NCBI RefSeq assembly: GCF_000002865.3
Contig: NW_001865070.1
Location: forward strand, 132,012-196,011
Origin: Monosiga brevicollis MX1
Taxonomy: Eukaryota > Opisthokonta > Choanoflagellata > Craspedida > Salpingoecidae
Length of the DNA stretch: 64,000 nt
Direction: 5' to 3'
Positions 11,452 to 21,002 of the stretch are shown in pieces. The notes under the pieces were generated by a model. That model was not told where the DNA came from. It saw only the letters and a list, made by a program, of their open reading frames with translations, and did no database searches. Made by a program: the position numbers and the translations under genes. The first letter of the stretch is position 1; each line of letters begins with the position of its first letter.

Positions 11452-11523
11452 AGGTCCCACGGAGATTCGAACTCCGGATATGAGAATCAGAATCTCATGT
11501 GCTAACCCCTACACTATGGAACC
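11452..11523 (-). tRNA. tRNA-Gln (anticodon CTG), copy 1
   Basis: 72 nt on the minus strand. The acceptor stem GGTTCCA pairs with TGGGACC (one G-T pair), followed by discriminator T. The anticodon stem TGAGA/TCTCA encloses TTCTGAT, giving anticodon CTG (reads CAG, Gln). The T arm GGAGTTCGAATCTCC carries the B-box core GTTCGAATC. The A-box region is TAGTGTAGGGGTTAGCAC. There is no intron. The sequence closely follows the usual eukaryotic tRNA-Gln. Confidence 0.93.
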
Positions 11524-11960
11524 CGATTTGGTGCTCAATGTGAAGTAAAGTTTTGTATACATAAGGCATATTGTATCTAGTCTCAGTTTGCTGTGTAGAA
11601 GCTGCCCTGGTGAACTTCCTGCGGCTTGGTGCCTTGTTGACCGTGCTTTGAGGTAATGATGCCCGTGGCTCACGTGAAAAGTCGACGCTCACGAGTCAGT
11701 CTTTTGCTGCGTCGCCTCATCTGAGCGCCAATGTTCCTTCTGGGCCCGAGGAGCTCACACTGCTCACCTTAACCCCAACGAGCCGGATCATCAAACACTC
11801 ACACGCCCCGCAACGGACTGACCCTGTGTGGTCCGAAGAGCGTTGCCATCGACATGCACAGTGCTCTCAAACTTGCACTTGAGAGCCAAGCGCTCGCAAG
11901 TGCTCGGACCTCAAAGCAAAGGCCACAAAGCAGCCACAGAGTCGGCAAAAGCAAGGTATA

Positions 11961-12000
11961 GAGGTAAAGGCAAAGGCAAAGGCAAAGGCAAAGGCAAAGG
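11961..12000. repeat. (AAAGGC)n hexanucleotide repeat
   Basis: Six near-perfect units of AAAGGC directly beside the terminator of the second tRNA-Gln. Confidence 0.9.
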
Positions 12001-12002
12001 GC

Positions 12003-12007
12003 AAAAA
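12003..12007 (-). terminator. Pol III terminator of tRNA-Gln copy 2
   Basis: T5 on the minus strand in the same flanking context as copy 1. Confidence 0.75.
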
Positions 12008-12017
12008 GAATTGGGCG

Positions 12018-12089
12018 AGGTCCCACGGAGATTCGAACTCCGGATATGAGAATCAGAATCTCATGTGCTAACCCCTACACTATGGAACC
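12018..12089 (-). tRNA. tRNA-Gln (anticodon CTG), copy 2
   Basis: Identical over all 72 nt to the copy 566 bp away, on the same strand, with the same anticodon CTG. About 17 bp of 3' flank including the T5 terminator and a few bases of 5' flank are also shared, so the two genes arose by a short local duplication or are kept alike by gene conversion. Confidence 0.93.
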
Positions 12090-12225
12090 CGATTGGATGA
12101 CTAACACACTTGCAAATTTCAAATATAAATGAGTTTGACATGAAACAGTCTTCTCGGATGGACACGTGTTGATGCAACAACAGTGACTTTTTAAGGTATT
12201 TTTTTTTAATTTTCTGAAAGTCGAA

Positions 12226-14638
12226 ATGGCGGCGGCAGTGCAGGAAGAGCGAACGGCAGAGCAGGGGCGACGGCTCGTGGCGACGCGTCACATTGAGGCT
12301 GGCGATATTGTTTGGCAAGAGTCGCCGCTGGCCTGTGCACAGGTTGGTATGGGCCCCCGACGCAAATCATAAAGTCCCTGACATTCAAGACCCGTGCTCT
12401 CATCCTCGAACACGTTGTAGTTTCTGTGGAACCGGGCCTGTGGCTACCGGGCTTGCCAGCACTGCCTGCGCTCCCTCGAATCTCCGCAAGAAACTGTCAA
12501 GTAGGCCGGGCCTGCTCCTTCTCCGCCCTGCCCAATGGCCCAGACCTTGCCGTGCTCACCGGGCCCTCTTTTGTGGCAATTAGCCGCTTGACGCAGCACG
12601 ACTTGCCACTTCCCAACCCCAGCCATCAGCTCGAGCCCGACGCGCGCATCCCCCAATTCTCTTGCCCTGGCTGCCCGGTTCGTTACATTTGATCTCGACC
12701 CTAGCGTCGTTGTGAGATCGACCTCACCCGCCATGCACATCTGCTCACGCACTGCTAGGAAACGTATTGCTCCGAGGCATGCCTCGAGGCGGATCAGGTC
12801 TTTCATGCCCATTTGTGCCCTCGAGCACACCCGACCGTCGAGACTTTGAACGAAGCATGGCGGTGAGAGCGCTGCTTGCCGTTCCCTGCCCCTCTCGCAG
12901 CGGAACTCGGCTTGCAGCAGAGCTCTGCGCTCATCGCGAACTCCCTCTTTGGCATGTCTTGATCGAAGGGATATGCACCCGCCCCCAGAGTCGACGAGCA
13001 TCACGCTGCTGCTCAAACTCGTCATTCTTGAACACAACCAGGTGGGTTGTTGGCCCCTTCTCAGCCAAGACTCTGAAGGATTTTGCCACCAAAGCCAACG
13101 GCCTGGACCCCGGCACCTCATCAACTGTGGCGTTGTTTGGCTGAGTCTAGCCCGGCATTTTGTCCAATTTTTGCCACGACTTTGCGCGAGAGATCAACGG
13201 TGAAATGGTTGCTCACCGCCTCTTGGCCCCCGAGGTCCGATTCATTCCAAGCCGCACAATCTCGCGCGTTGCCTCCAAGATGTCATAGTCCTGCCTGACA
13301 CCTGGCACTGGCACAACACTGCCCCGCATCTCACATCAGGAACACGCCCTTGGTCCCCTGTCCACCCCTCTAGTTTGAGGCCAGTTTATCGCAGCTCAAC
13401 GAGCTCGTGTGGGCTTGGGCTGAGGAATGCCAACTGGACAATGCGCAGCAGGTTGGCTCTGCTGTTCCACCGTCCGCACGCTGCTGCTGGTTCTAGTCTA
13501 GTCTTTGTTGACCGTTGCCGTCTTCACAGTGGCTCAAGCCCGAGGGCTTTCGGCGGCTGTGGAGTCTGATCGGCACAAATGGGGCAGGCGTCGCCTCCAA
13601 TACGCTGGCTGCCTATGATCGGCAACTGAGTGCCCTCGACCTGGATGACGCAACGCAAAGCGAAGTGGACAATACCATGAACACCATCTACGAGATCGCT
13701 GGTGAAGGTGCGCTTCCATTGCTTTGCGCGTCCCGTCCTCTTTGCGCCCCGTCCTCTTTGCGCGCCCCGCCCTCTTTGCACGCCCCGTCTTTACTGCTTT
13801 TTGTTGTCATGCGCCTTGACTCCTCCATCAACCCTCAAACCATGTTCCTGACAAATGAGCAGTGGTTGGCGAATTTTTGGACGCGGAAGGCAGCGCCATC
13901 TACGCCACGCACTCTGCGTGTAAGTTCGGGGCTATATTGCGCAACTGTCTTGCTCTGCCTCTCCCTCTAATCGTACCCAATACTCTTTACGCCCTTGCAG
14001 GCAACCACAGCTGTCGGCCCAATGCCAAGGTGTTTTTCGAAGGTCCGGCTGCTGACTCCTTTTCAACCTCTGCTCGTTGAACCTCACATGACATGGCTGC
14101 CATGCCTGGAACGTGGACATGCCCGCGTTGCTTATTCTGGCCTCTTTCGCCTTGCTGCCTTGCTTTTCTCTCTTGAAAAACGGCGCATCATCCTGTGTTG
14201 CTGGTGATAGGCGGCAATTTTGAGCTGACCATCCGCGCAGAGCAGGACATTGCACCTGGCGAGGCAAGCTGTTTGTTTGACACATCTGTCGATCCATGCG
14301 ATCCGGGCGATCTGGCGATCTTCTTACTCGTTGGCTTTTGCGTGGGTGCAGGAGGTGACGATTAGCTACTTGGATGACCACATCCTCGATCATGGTGGCG
14401 ACGTGCGCCGCGTAAGCCGTTGAGGCCGTCGCTTGGCTCTTTTTGCTTTAGACCCTTGCGCCCTGCTTAAAGCGGTTCCCTCATTGCTCTATGTCTCGTG
14501 TAGGAGGTGCTGCGGGAGCAATATCTCTTTGAGTGCAGTTGTGTGCGCTGTCTGAACCCGACAACCACGGATGATGAGGACGAGGAGAGCGGAGACGATG
14601 GCGAGCAGGACCAGGAGATGGAAGAAGATGATATGTGA
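12226..14638 (+). CDS. SMYD5: SMYD5-type SET/MYND lysine methyltransferase
   Basis: Protein-lysine methyltransferase with a SET domain split by a MYND-like zinc finger. Supported exons: 12226-12342 (GRRLVATRHIEAGDIVWQES, SET-N), 12421 onward (FLWNRACGYRACQHCLRSLE, which follows human SMYD5), 12759-12862 (second zinc-finger half, ETYCSEACLEAD), 12969-13041, 13374-13451, 13530-13707 (WLKPEGFRRLWSLIGTNGAG), 13863-13919, 14001-14042 (C-NHSCRPNAK, the SET cofactor-binding motif), 14211-14263, 14352-14411 (EEVTISYLD, catalytic Tyr) and 14504-14638. The C-terminus is an acidic tail (DDEDEESGDDGEQDQEMEED) as in animal SMYD5. The joins around 12500-12695 and 13083-13232 are not resolved. The intron at 14264-14351 begins with GC rather than GT. 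Confidence 0.9.
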
Positions 14639-15018
14639 GCTCGGCGGGCTGGCCCTTGAGGTCGCCCTGGATCGGGATCAGCGACACTGTCTGAATGATT
14701 GGTCTGAACAAGGGTGTTTGTTGTGTCGCCGGAATGGTTTATGTTAATCGAAACTGCCTTTGCCACTTTGACAGTGGGCGCCAAACTGAACGGCACGAAA
14801 CAACAGGTGCGCTTTCGAAATCAGCATCAATTTCAGTCAAGGGCAGAGCTTGAACAGGGTGTGTCCATTCATATCTCTGCGTTTGAGCTTGCGCAAAGAT
14901 GGAGCAAGTGTTCGAGGTATCAGGTTGTCGAATCGGTGTATCAAGGCTGCCCCCGCATTCTTTGGCAAGTATCTCTCCGTCAAGAGCAGTGCCGTTTTTG
15001 CCAACGGCATTGGGCATA
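14639..15018. other. Convergent spacer, no gene seen
   Basis: Short open frames occur on both strands but none has codon or family support. This is the 3' flank of SMYD5 and of the first lysozyme gene. Confidence 0.4.
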
Positions 15019-16047
15019 TTAGTGCACGCGAGTCATATTGCGAGTTTCATGGTAGCCGTAGGTGCGGTTGGCAAAGATGGATGAGCCATCAGGATACCAG
15101 TTGACGTCGACGCCGGCGCCACAGATGGTCTTGTCACCGTTGTACTGCTTGATGGCGGGCCTGGTCCAACCACCAAAGGGAGCAAAGTCGCTGAAGGAGG
15201 GGTTGCCGTCGTAGTGAGCATACCAGAGGGGGAAAGAGGCGCCTCCAGACCAGTCACCCATGATGGGAGACCACTGCGACTCTGAGGTGTAGACGCCAAT
15301 GCTCAGGCCGAGAGCCTTGGCCTCGCTGACGAGGCCGCTGAAAAAGTCGCGGTTGGACTGTTGATCGCTGGACCAGTACTGGGTGCCCTCAATGTCAAAC
15401 CAGATCATACCAAAGGAACCAGGTGGGGAGCCACCCGACTAACATGTAAGCAGAGAGAATCAATGCAGCATAAAATGAGTTTGCACCGAGCAGCTGGACC
15501 TGGAGGGGTTCAGCCTCTGACGATAATCTGCATGGTCATGGCGGCCTACCTTGATGCTGTACTGGGCCAGGTAGTTGACCATGCTGGAGACCTGGGCCTG
15601 TGGGTTGCCGGCCGAGGGATCGGGAAACATGTAGACATCGACGTGCGCCAAGCCCGAGTCTAAGCGATGCAAAACCACAAGGGGGTGGCTAGTGAGGGCG
15701 CAGTGGGCGAGCAGTGTACATTGCAGCAAAAGGAACTTGAACAAACCCCAGGCATTGTAGATGGTATGGGGGCAGTTGGAGTCGGGCTGGCCCACCGATT
15801 CGTAGCATCGGACGATGCCAAAGGTATCTACTCACACCAAGTCCAGAGTGAATGAGCTGAGCTGAGCTGAGCTGAGCTGAGGACACGGGAATATGTTTGA
15901 CATTCAACTTGTCCCTGGCGACAGGTACGTACAGCCGTTATCCTTGAGGCAAGACCAGGCAGCAGGGAGAGTGATCTGGGACACGTCCACACCACTCACG
16001 GCCGCAGCGACCGCGACGCACGCGACGAACGCAGCAACGCGCAGCAT
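15019..16047 (-). CDS. Secreted GH25 (Chalaropsis-type) lysozyme, copy 1
   Basis: Four exons, 15933-16047, 15747-15827, 15550-15659 and 15019-15438, join in frame to 241 residues. A signal peptide (MLRVAAFVACVAVAAAVS) leads into GVDVSQ, the start of the GH25 barrel with the first catalytic Asp. Then come FGIVRCYESVG, AHVDVYMFPDP, and the key D-x-E pair in MIWFDIEGTQYW. SIGVYTSESQW and PLWYAHYD follow as in the amoebozoan and nematode members. GH25 enzymes cut the beta-1,4 bond between N-acetylmuramic acid and N-acetylglucosamine in bacterial peptidoglycan. Secretion or delivery to food vacuoles fits a bacterivore (inference). The paralogue just upstream on the same strand has the same intron positions and phases. 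Confidence 0.92.
15852..15880. repeat. (GAGCT)n pentanucleotide repeat in lysozyme intron 1
   Basis: Five tandem GAGCT units near the acceptor end of the first intron of lysozyme copy 1. Confidence 0.85.
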
Positions 16048-16726
16048 GATGAAGGAAAGGATGGCAATGCCTACACCGATCAATATCCGACGATTCTTGT
16101 GAGCTCAATCGTAGTCATCGGTGCGTCCACGAGCACACGAGCACGGGCACGGGTACACGAGCACGAGCACGGGCACACGAGCACGGGCACGGGCACTGGC
16201 ACTGTGTGATCCGTGTGCTGCCAGTGCCCAGCTACTGCACACACACACCCTGGCTGCCATCTCTTTCTCTCTCTGTCTCTGTTCAAGACAGCATGCTCAT
16301 CATAATCTCTGCTATTGACTTGCCGTCTCCACAAGAAAATATCACCCACCAACCCGTCCCTCTACAACCCAGTCACCGTTCCCTTACCACTCTCTCATTG
16401 ATGTTGAGATCGTGTCTTTGAAAAGGGTGGATGTCAGCAAAAGTTTTTGGAGGAGCTCAGTCATTGGAAACGGTGTGTTGCTTTACGTCACCCTGGATAA
16501 TCAGTGAAGCTTGGCTCGGGGGGCGTGATGGAACAACAACTGGCAGCGGGGTTGTGGGGCAGCAGCGGAAGAAGCTGATCGGTCTTGCTGAGCGAGAAGC
16601 GACACCCGATTCCGGATGCGTGTGGTGCCGGTTCAATGCGCGAATTTGTCATGATAGCATCGAGCGAGCTCAAATATGGGTATCAGTAAATTGGATTTGG
16701 ATCCCAAGACTGCCGACTTGCGTTGG
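16048..16726. other. Spacer between the two lysozyme genes, with GC-rich tandem repeat
   Basis: At about 16128-16200 lies a degenerate tandem repeat of GAGCACGGGCAC-type units, most likely in the upstream region of lysozyme copy 1. The rest has no supported gene. Confidence 0.6.
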
Positions 16727-17759
16727 TTACAAGTGCACGGAGAGGTTGGCCATGGTGGCCATGGGAAGCTTTTCGCTGTCGGGATACCAGTTGACATCGA
16801 CACCGGCACCACAGATGGTCTTGTCACCGTTGTATTGCTTGATGGCGGGCTTCTTCCAACCACCAAAGGAACGAAAGTCGCTGAAGGAGGGGCGACCGTC
16901 GTAGTGGGCATACCACAGCGGCAGCGAGGAGCCACCCGACCAGTCGCCCATGATGGGGGACCATTGGGACTCTGAGGTGTAGACGCCCAGCTTGAGGCCG
17001 TGTTTCTTGCCCTCGCTCACGAGGCCATCAAAGAACTTGCGGTTCGTTTCCTTGTCGCTGGACCAATACTGGGAGCCCTCAATGTCGAGCCACACCATAC
17101 CAAAGGATCCAGGCTTCTTGCCACCAGACTAACACAGTACAAGGTCATGGCCTAGTGAGTCCTGAGAACGAGGGTGGCGCCTTGACCCGCCGGCGCTGCT
17201 GAGGCAGAGACTCACGGTAATGCTGTATTTCTTCAAAAACTCGACCATGGATGACATTTGGCTCTCGGGATTGTTGGCGCGGGGATCCGGGAACATGTAG
17301 ATGTCGACATGGGACATGCCACCATCTGTACACATGATACAGCGTAAGTACAGTGCAGACAAAGGCGTGAGCTTCCTCGTGTTTGACCACAGCTGACCCG
17401 AGGCCGAGAAACCCGAGAAAAAAAAATTAGGGTCGGGGGAGGTTCACCAACCCCAAGCATTGTAGATGGTGTGGGGGCAGTTGGAGTCTACTCGGCCCAC
17501 GGACTCGTAGCAGCGGATCACGGCAAAGTGATCTGTTGTGTCATTTCATGCGAGAGGGGCGCGGCGAAAAGGCGGTGAGCATCGAGTGAGGGCGCTCGCG
17601 CTGCAAGCGGAAGGAGCGAGCAAGTGGAAGCCACGCACAGCCATTTTCCTTGAGGCACTTCCAATGACTCTCAAGGGTAGCCTGAGAGACGTCAACGCCG
17701 CTGTAGGCACTGACTGCCACCAGCACGGCACACAGAAGAGCAGCAACGCGGCACACCAT
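16727..17759 (-). CDS. Secreted GH25 (Chalaropsis-type) lysozyme, copy 2
   Basis: Four exons, 17639-17759, 17452-17532, 17216-17325 and 16727-17128, join to 237 residues. Exons 2 and 3 are exactly as long (81 and 110 bp) as those of copy 1 and intron phases are the same (1, 1, 0), so the pair arose by tandem duplication. The signal peptide is MVCRVAALLCAVLVAVSAY, followed by SGVDVSQ. The catalytic D-x-E lies in MVWLDIEGSQYW. The last third (YTSESQWSPIMGDWSGGSS and IKQYNGDKTICGAGVDVNWY) is nearly the same as in copy 1. The C-terminal dozen residues differ. Confidence 0.92.
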
Positions 17760-18333
17760 GATTCAAGGCTCCTTCCTATCACACACCGTCGTCCGTCTCA
17801 ACGTGAATGTGAAGATCCTTTACCAAACGCGTGACCAAGCCCAGCAAAATCTCGCCCAACGACCAGCGGACCTGGGGAGAGAGCAGAGCAGCAGAGCAGA
17901 GAGCAGGAGGGCAGCAAGAAGACGAGCGAGCAAGTCAGTCGGAGGGGGCAACCGCGCCTACCAGTTGACAGGAACGAAAAAAAAAAAAAAATGAAGACAT
18001 GTGTATCCTCAAAGTCATTGCTATGTGTGGCCGATAACCAGGGAAACCCCTATGATGACTTGCGCGTATGTGTGGCGGTAGGTGCAGTTGGGTGTGATGT
18101 AGGCAAACCCACCAGTGAAGTGGAGTGGAGGAGCTAGGCTCCGTTTGTGTGTGGCGCTTCAATGCACCAGTAAGCTTAAACAGCGCTGTCGTGTGTGGTA
18201 AGCTCAAGTGCTCTTGAAGAAAGGAAATTGTGTAAAACATGTGTTGTTGTCTATATGCGTGTCGACGACTTTAATCGGTTTAAGTACGAGGCCTCCAAGA
18301 GCTTTTTTTTTTTTTTTTTCTGCACAGTGCGAT
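17760..18333. other. Intergenic region between lysozyme 2 and the Nudix gene
   Basis: Probably a divergent promoter region. It contains an AGCAGAG-rich stretch (17880-17915), a poly-A tract (17978-17991), and a poly-T tract (18303-18319) ending 14 bp before the Nudix start codon. No gene is seen. Confidence 0.45.
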
Positions 18334-19726
18334 ATGGCAGCGGGACCGTTTGGAACGACCGTGTTTGCGGGCGCATCGGGATGGGTGGATCGGCTCAACA
18401 ACCGGCGACGTGATATGGAGGGCTTGATGAATCAGGCGCTTCCTACGGCTGGTGAGTGCCGGGTGGCTGTGCTGCTATTTGATCAGGATCTGAAGGTGGC
18501 ACACAAGAAGACTGCGACGGATTCAGGCCCACTGTGGTGGCAGCGCGTCAATTCGCAGGCCGACCGAGATGCCCTGTACCTGGTGGCAACACAGCATCTG
18601 CGCGAGTGGGTGTTTTTGGGCCAGACTACTCGGGAGTATGGTGCGTGAAAAGCCCTTGCTACAGTGCGCCATCCAACTGCAAGCGCTGGTTGGTGAGCTG
18701 TCACGCAACTTTGATCCCAATCTTGGCTCGTGGTGTAGGCGAACTGCCTGGTGGCACTTTTCTCATGGCCGTACGTCAGACCACCGACCAGTCAGGTTTG
18801 TTATGCCGTGTGCGTGTCGTGGGCTGGGGTGACTGGTCCCCGAGCGGGGTCTCATCCTGCCCGTGTGCTCTGGCAGCCTTTCCCTTGGCAGCTGCACATC
18901 CGTCCACTGGCGATGTCGTCCAATACAGCAATACGCGCAACTTTGCCTTGCAACGAGCGGCCCACGATGACGTCTGGACCATCGCGCTTGTCGCACACGC
19001 TCGGTTCGTTCTTCGTTCTCGATAACCCGCTCTTTCTTGGACCGGGCGCAAACGGTGAAGTCCGAGCTCCGTTCTAAGACTCCATCTGACCTCATGCTCG
19101 GTGGCAACAGGAGCTGCTTTGAGTATATGGACCGACACCGTTTCTGCTCCAAGTGTGGCGTACCGTCCACCGTCAAACAAGGGGGGCATGAGATCAAGTG
19201 TGGGGCTGATGAGTGCGGCCTCTCCTGCTTTCCTCGTTCCGACCCCGTGGTCATCATGCTGGCCGTTGATCCCGCAACGGATCGCGTGCTTCTGGGACGC
19301 CAAGCAGCCTGGCCCCCGGGTCTCCACTCGGCCCTGGCTGGGTTTATGGAGCACGGAGAGGCTGCCGAGGAGGCTGTGGCTCGTGAGCTCTTTGAGGAGA
19401 GCGGTGTTCGCGTTGACCTGTGCCGTTACCACTCCTCGCAGCCTTGGCCCTTTCCTTATAGTCTCATGCTTGGCTTCATGGCACGGGCCACCTCCACGGA
19501 CATTCTCGTGGATCAACATGAGCTCGAGACTGCTGCCTGGTACACCCGCGATGAGGTTCGCGCAGCATTGGCTGCTGGTTCACACCCCGGTGCTGATCCA
19601 CTGACCGCGGCTGCCCCCGCGGGCGGGAGCGACCCCGCACCGACGCTGCGTTTGCCCCCCAAGGGAACAATTGCGCACGAGCTCTGCCAGACTTTTGTTG
19701 CGGCCGACCCCATTTGCAAGTTTTAA
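18334..19726 (+). CDS. Nudix hydrolase, NADH pyrophosphatase (NudC/NUDT12-13) type
   Basis: Exons 18334-18640, 18739-18795, 18877-19003 and 19111-19726 join to 368 residues. Domain order is that of NADH pyrophosphatases: an N-terminal NUDIX-like domain, a zinc ribbon (RHRFCSKCG ... CGADECGLSCFPR), then the Nudix domain. The Nudix box is complete (GFMEHGEAAEEAVARELFEE, then SG). The specificity motif SQPWPFPYSLM, which marks the NAD(P)H-cleaving subgroup, follows downstream. Expected reaction: NAD(H) or NAD-capped RNA to NMN(H) plus AMP. It lacks the ankyrin repeats of vertebrate NUDT12 and has no obvious mitochondrial leader, so I do not choose between NUDT12 and NUDT13. The C-terminus (ICKF) is not a classical peroxisomal signal. 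Confidence 0.92.
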
Positions 19727-21002
19727 ACAGAAAAGGACTTTGAACAGAGTGGGGACAGACGATATTGATTGGAAAGGCAGCTTTGCATGCGTTTCGGGAC
19801 AGTAGTTGAACATGAACATGAATTGATTTAGACCTTCGTCTCCAGTCCAAACGAGCCAAGGCGGCAAAATGAAGCTCTGAATCTCCCAGATGAGGTCAAG
19901 TTGGCTTGAACAGATGACACAAGCGCGTCATCGTCCAAGCAAACTGTCAATATCATCGACACGTGATTCCAGATCAACTGAAGTGTCGCGCCGAGACGAG
20001 TTGAGACGAAAATTAAGGGGAAATTCGGTGAAAATTGTGCGAAATTCAATCGCTGATCATGATGACACATGTAGAACAAAAGAAAGCGAGAGAGCGAGAG
20101 AGAGAGAGAGGGAGCAGTTGGGTTGCGAGGTAGAGAGAGGTGGCAGATGAGCATGAAAACCAGAGGAAGCAGATGAAAAGCTGAGCTCATTGAGAGAGAA
20201 TCGAATAAGCCGACAGACACATCACGTAAAAACACAGCTAAGAGCAGAGAAAGTTCAACACATGGGACACATCGTCAGAGAGTCATATTTGTCAGCATAT
20301 ATAATACAGAGCCACCATCAACGTCACATCCAACCAACAGAGAGCAAGTAGCAGCTTACGAACTGACACGAGGTAACGCTCTCATAAAATTTTTGTCGCC
20401 CTCGTCGGTGTCGTCGTCGGTGTCGTCGGTGTCGTCGTCGTCGGGAACACACGGCGTCTCGGTCCTTGAATCGGTGGCGTAGAGGCACGCACTCGTCTGG
20501 AGAGTGGTGGCGGGGTGACGTGTTGTTCATGGGTGCAAGTGCGAGGTGCGTGATCGTGTGTGTGGGATTAAGTGCGGGGAGCTGGGGATCATCACATGGT
20601 CGAGCAGATGCCTGGTTGGCGAATCGCACCCGTCTTGGTTTGCCATTCACTCGGCGACCTCGTCATCTGCTGGCCCTTGTTCGCAACAGGATCATATTGG
20701 CGCAACCCGTGGCGGTGCCGCCGATTGAAGAGCACCGGCAAGCCGGAGCCATTTCCCGACGTCTTGCCAAACCGAGCTGGCAGCTCGGCTCGGCTCACAC
20801 CCTTTAGACACACGCCGCGTACAACTTGACAGCTGCATAACGCCGGGCATGGACCTTCGCTAGGCCGAGCCGAAGCGTGTGGCCACTCCCATCCTGCCTC
20901 TTTCTAGCGTCGGATCGGATAACATCCGTGCGGGCAGGCGTTCATCAGCGGAGCGCCGCTGCCAGATCAGTCACGCTCCTGCTCGAGGCGCACAAAGCCG
21001 CA
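19727..21002. other. Long intergenic region, GTC-rich repeat
   Basis: Near 20398-20445 there is a repeat of GTCGTCGGT units, and at 20088-20115 a short GA repeat. Open frames here are short and mutually overlapping, and none is recognisable. The 5' UTR of the MFS transporter probably lies at the right end. Confidence 0.4.
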
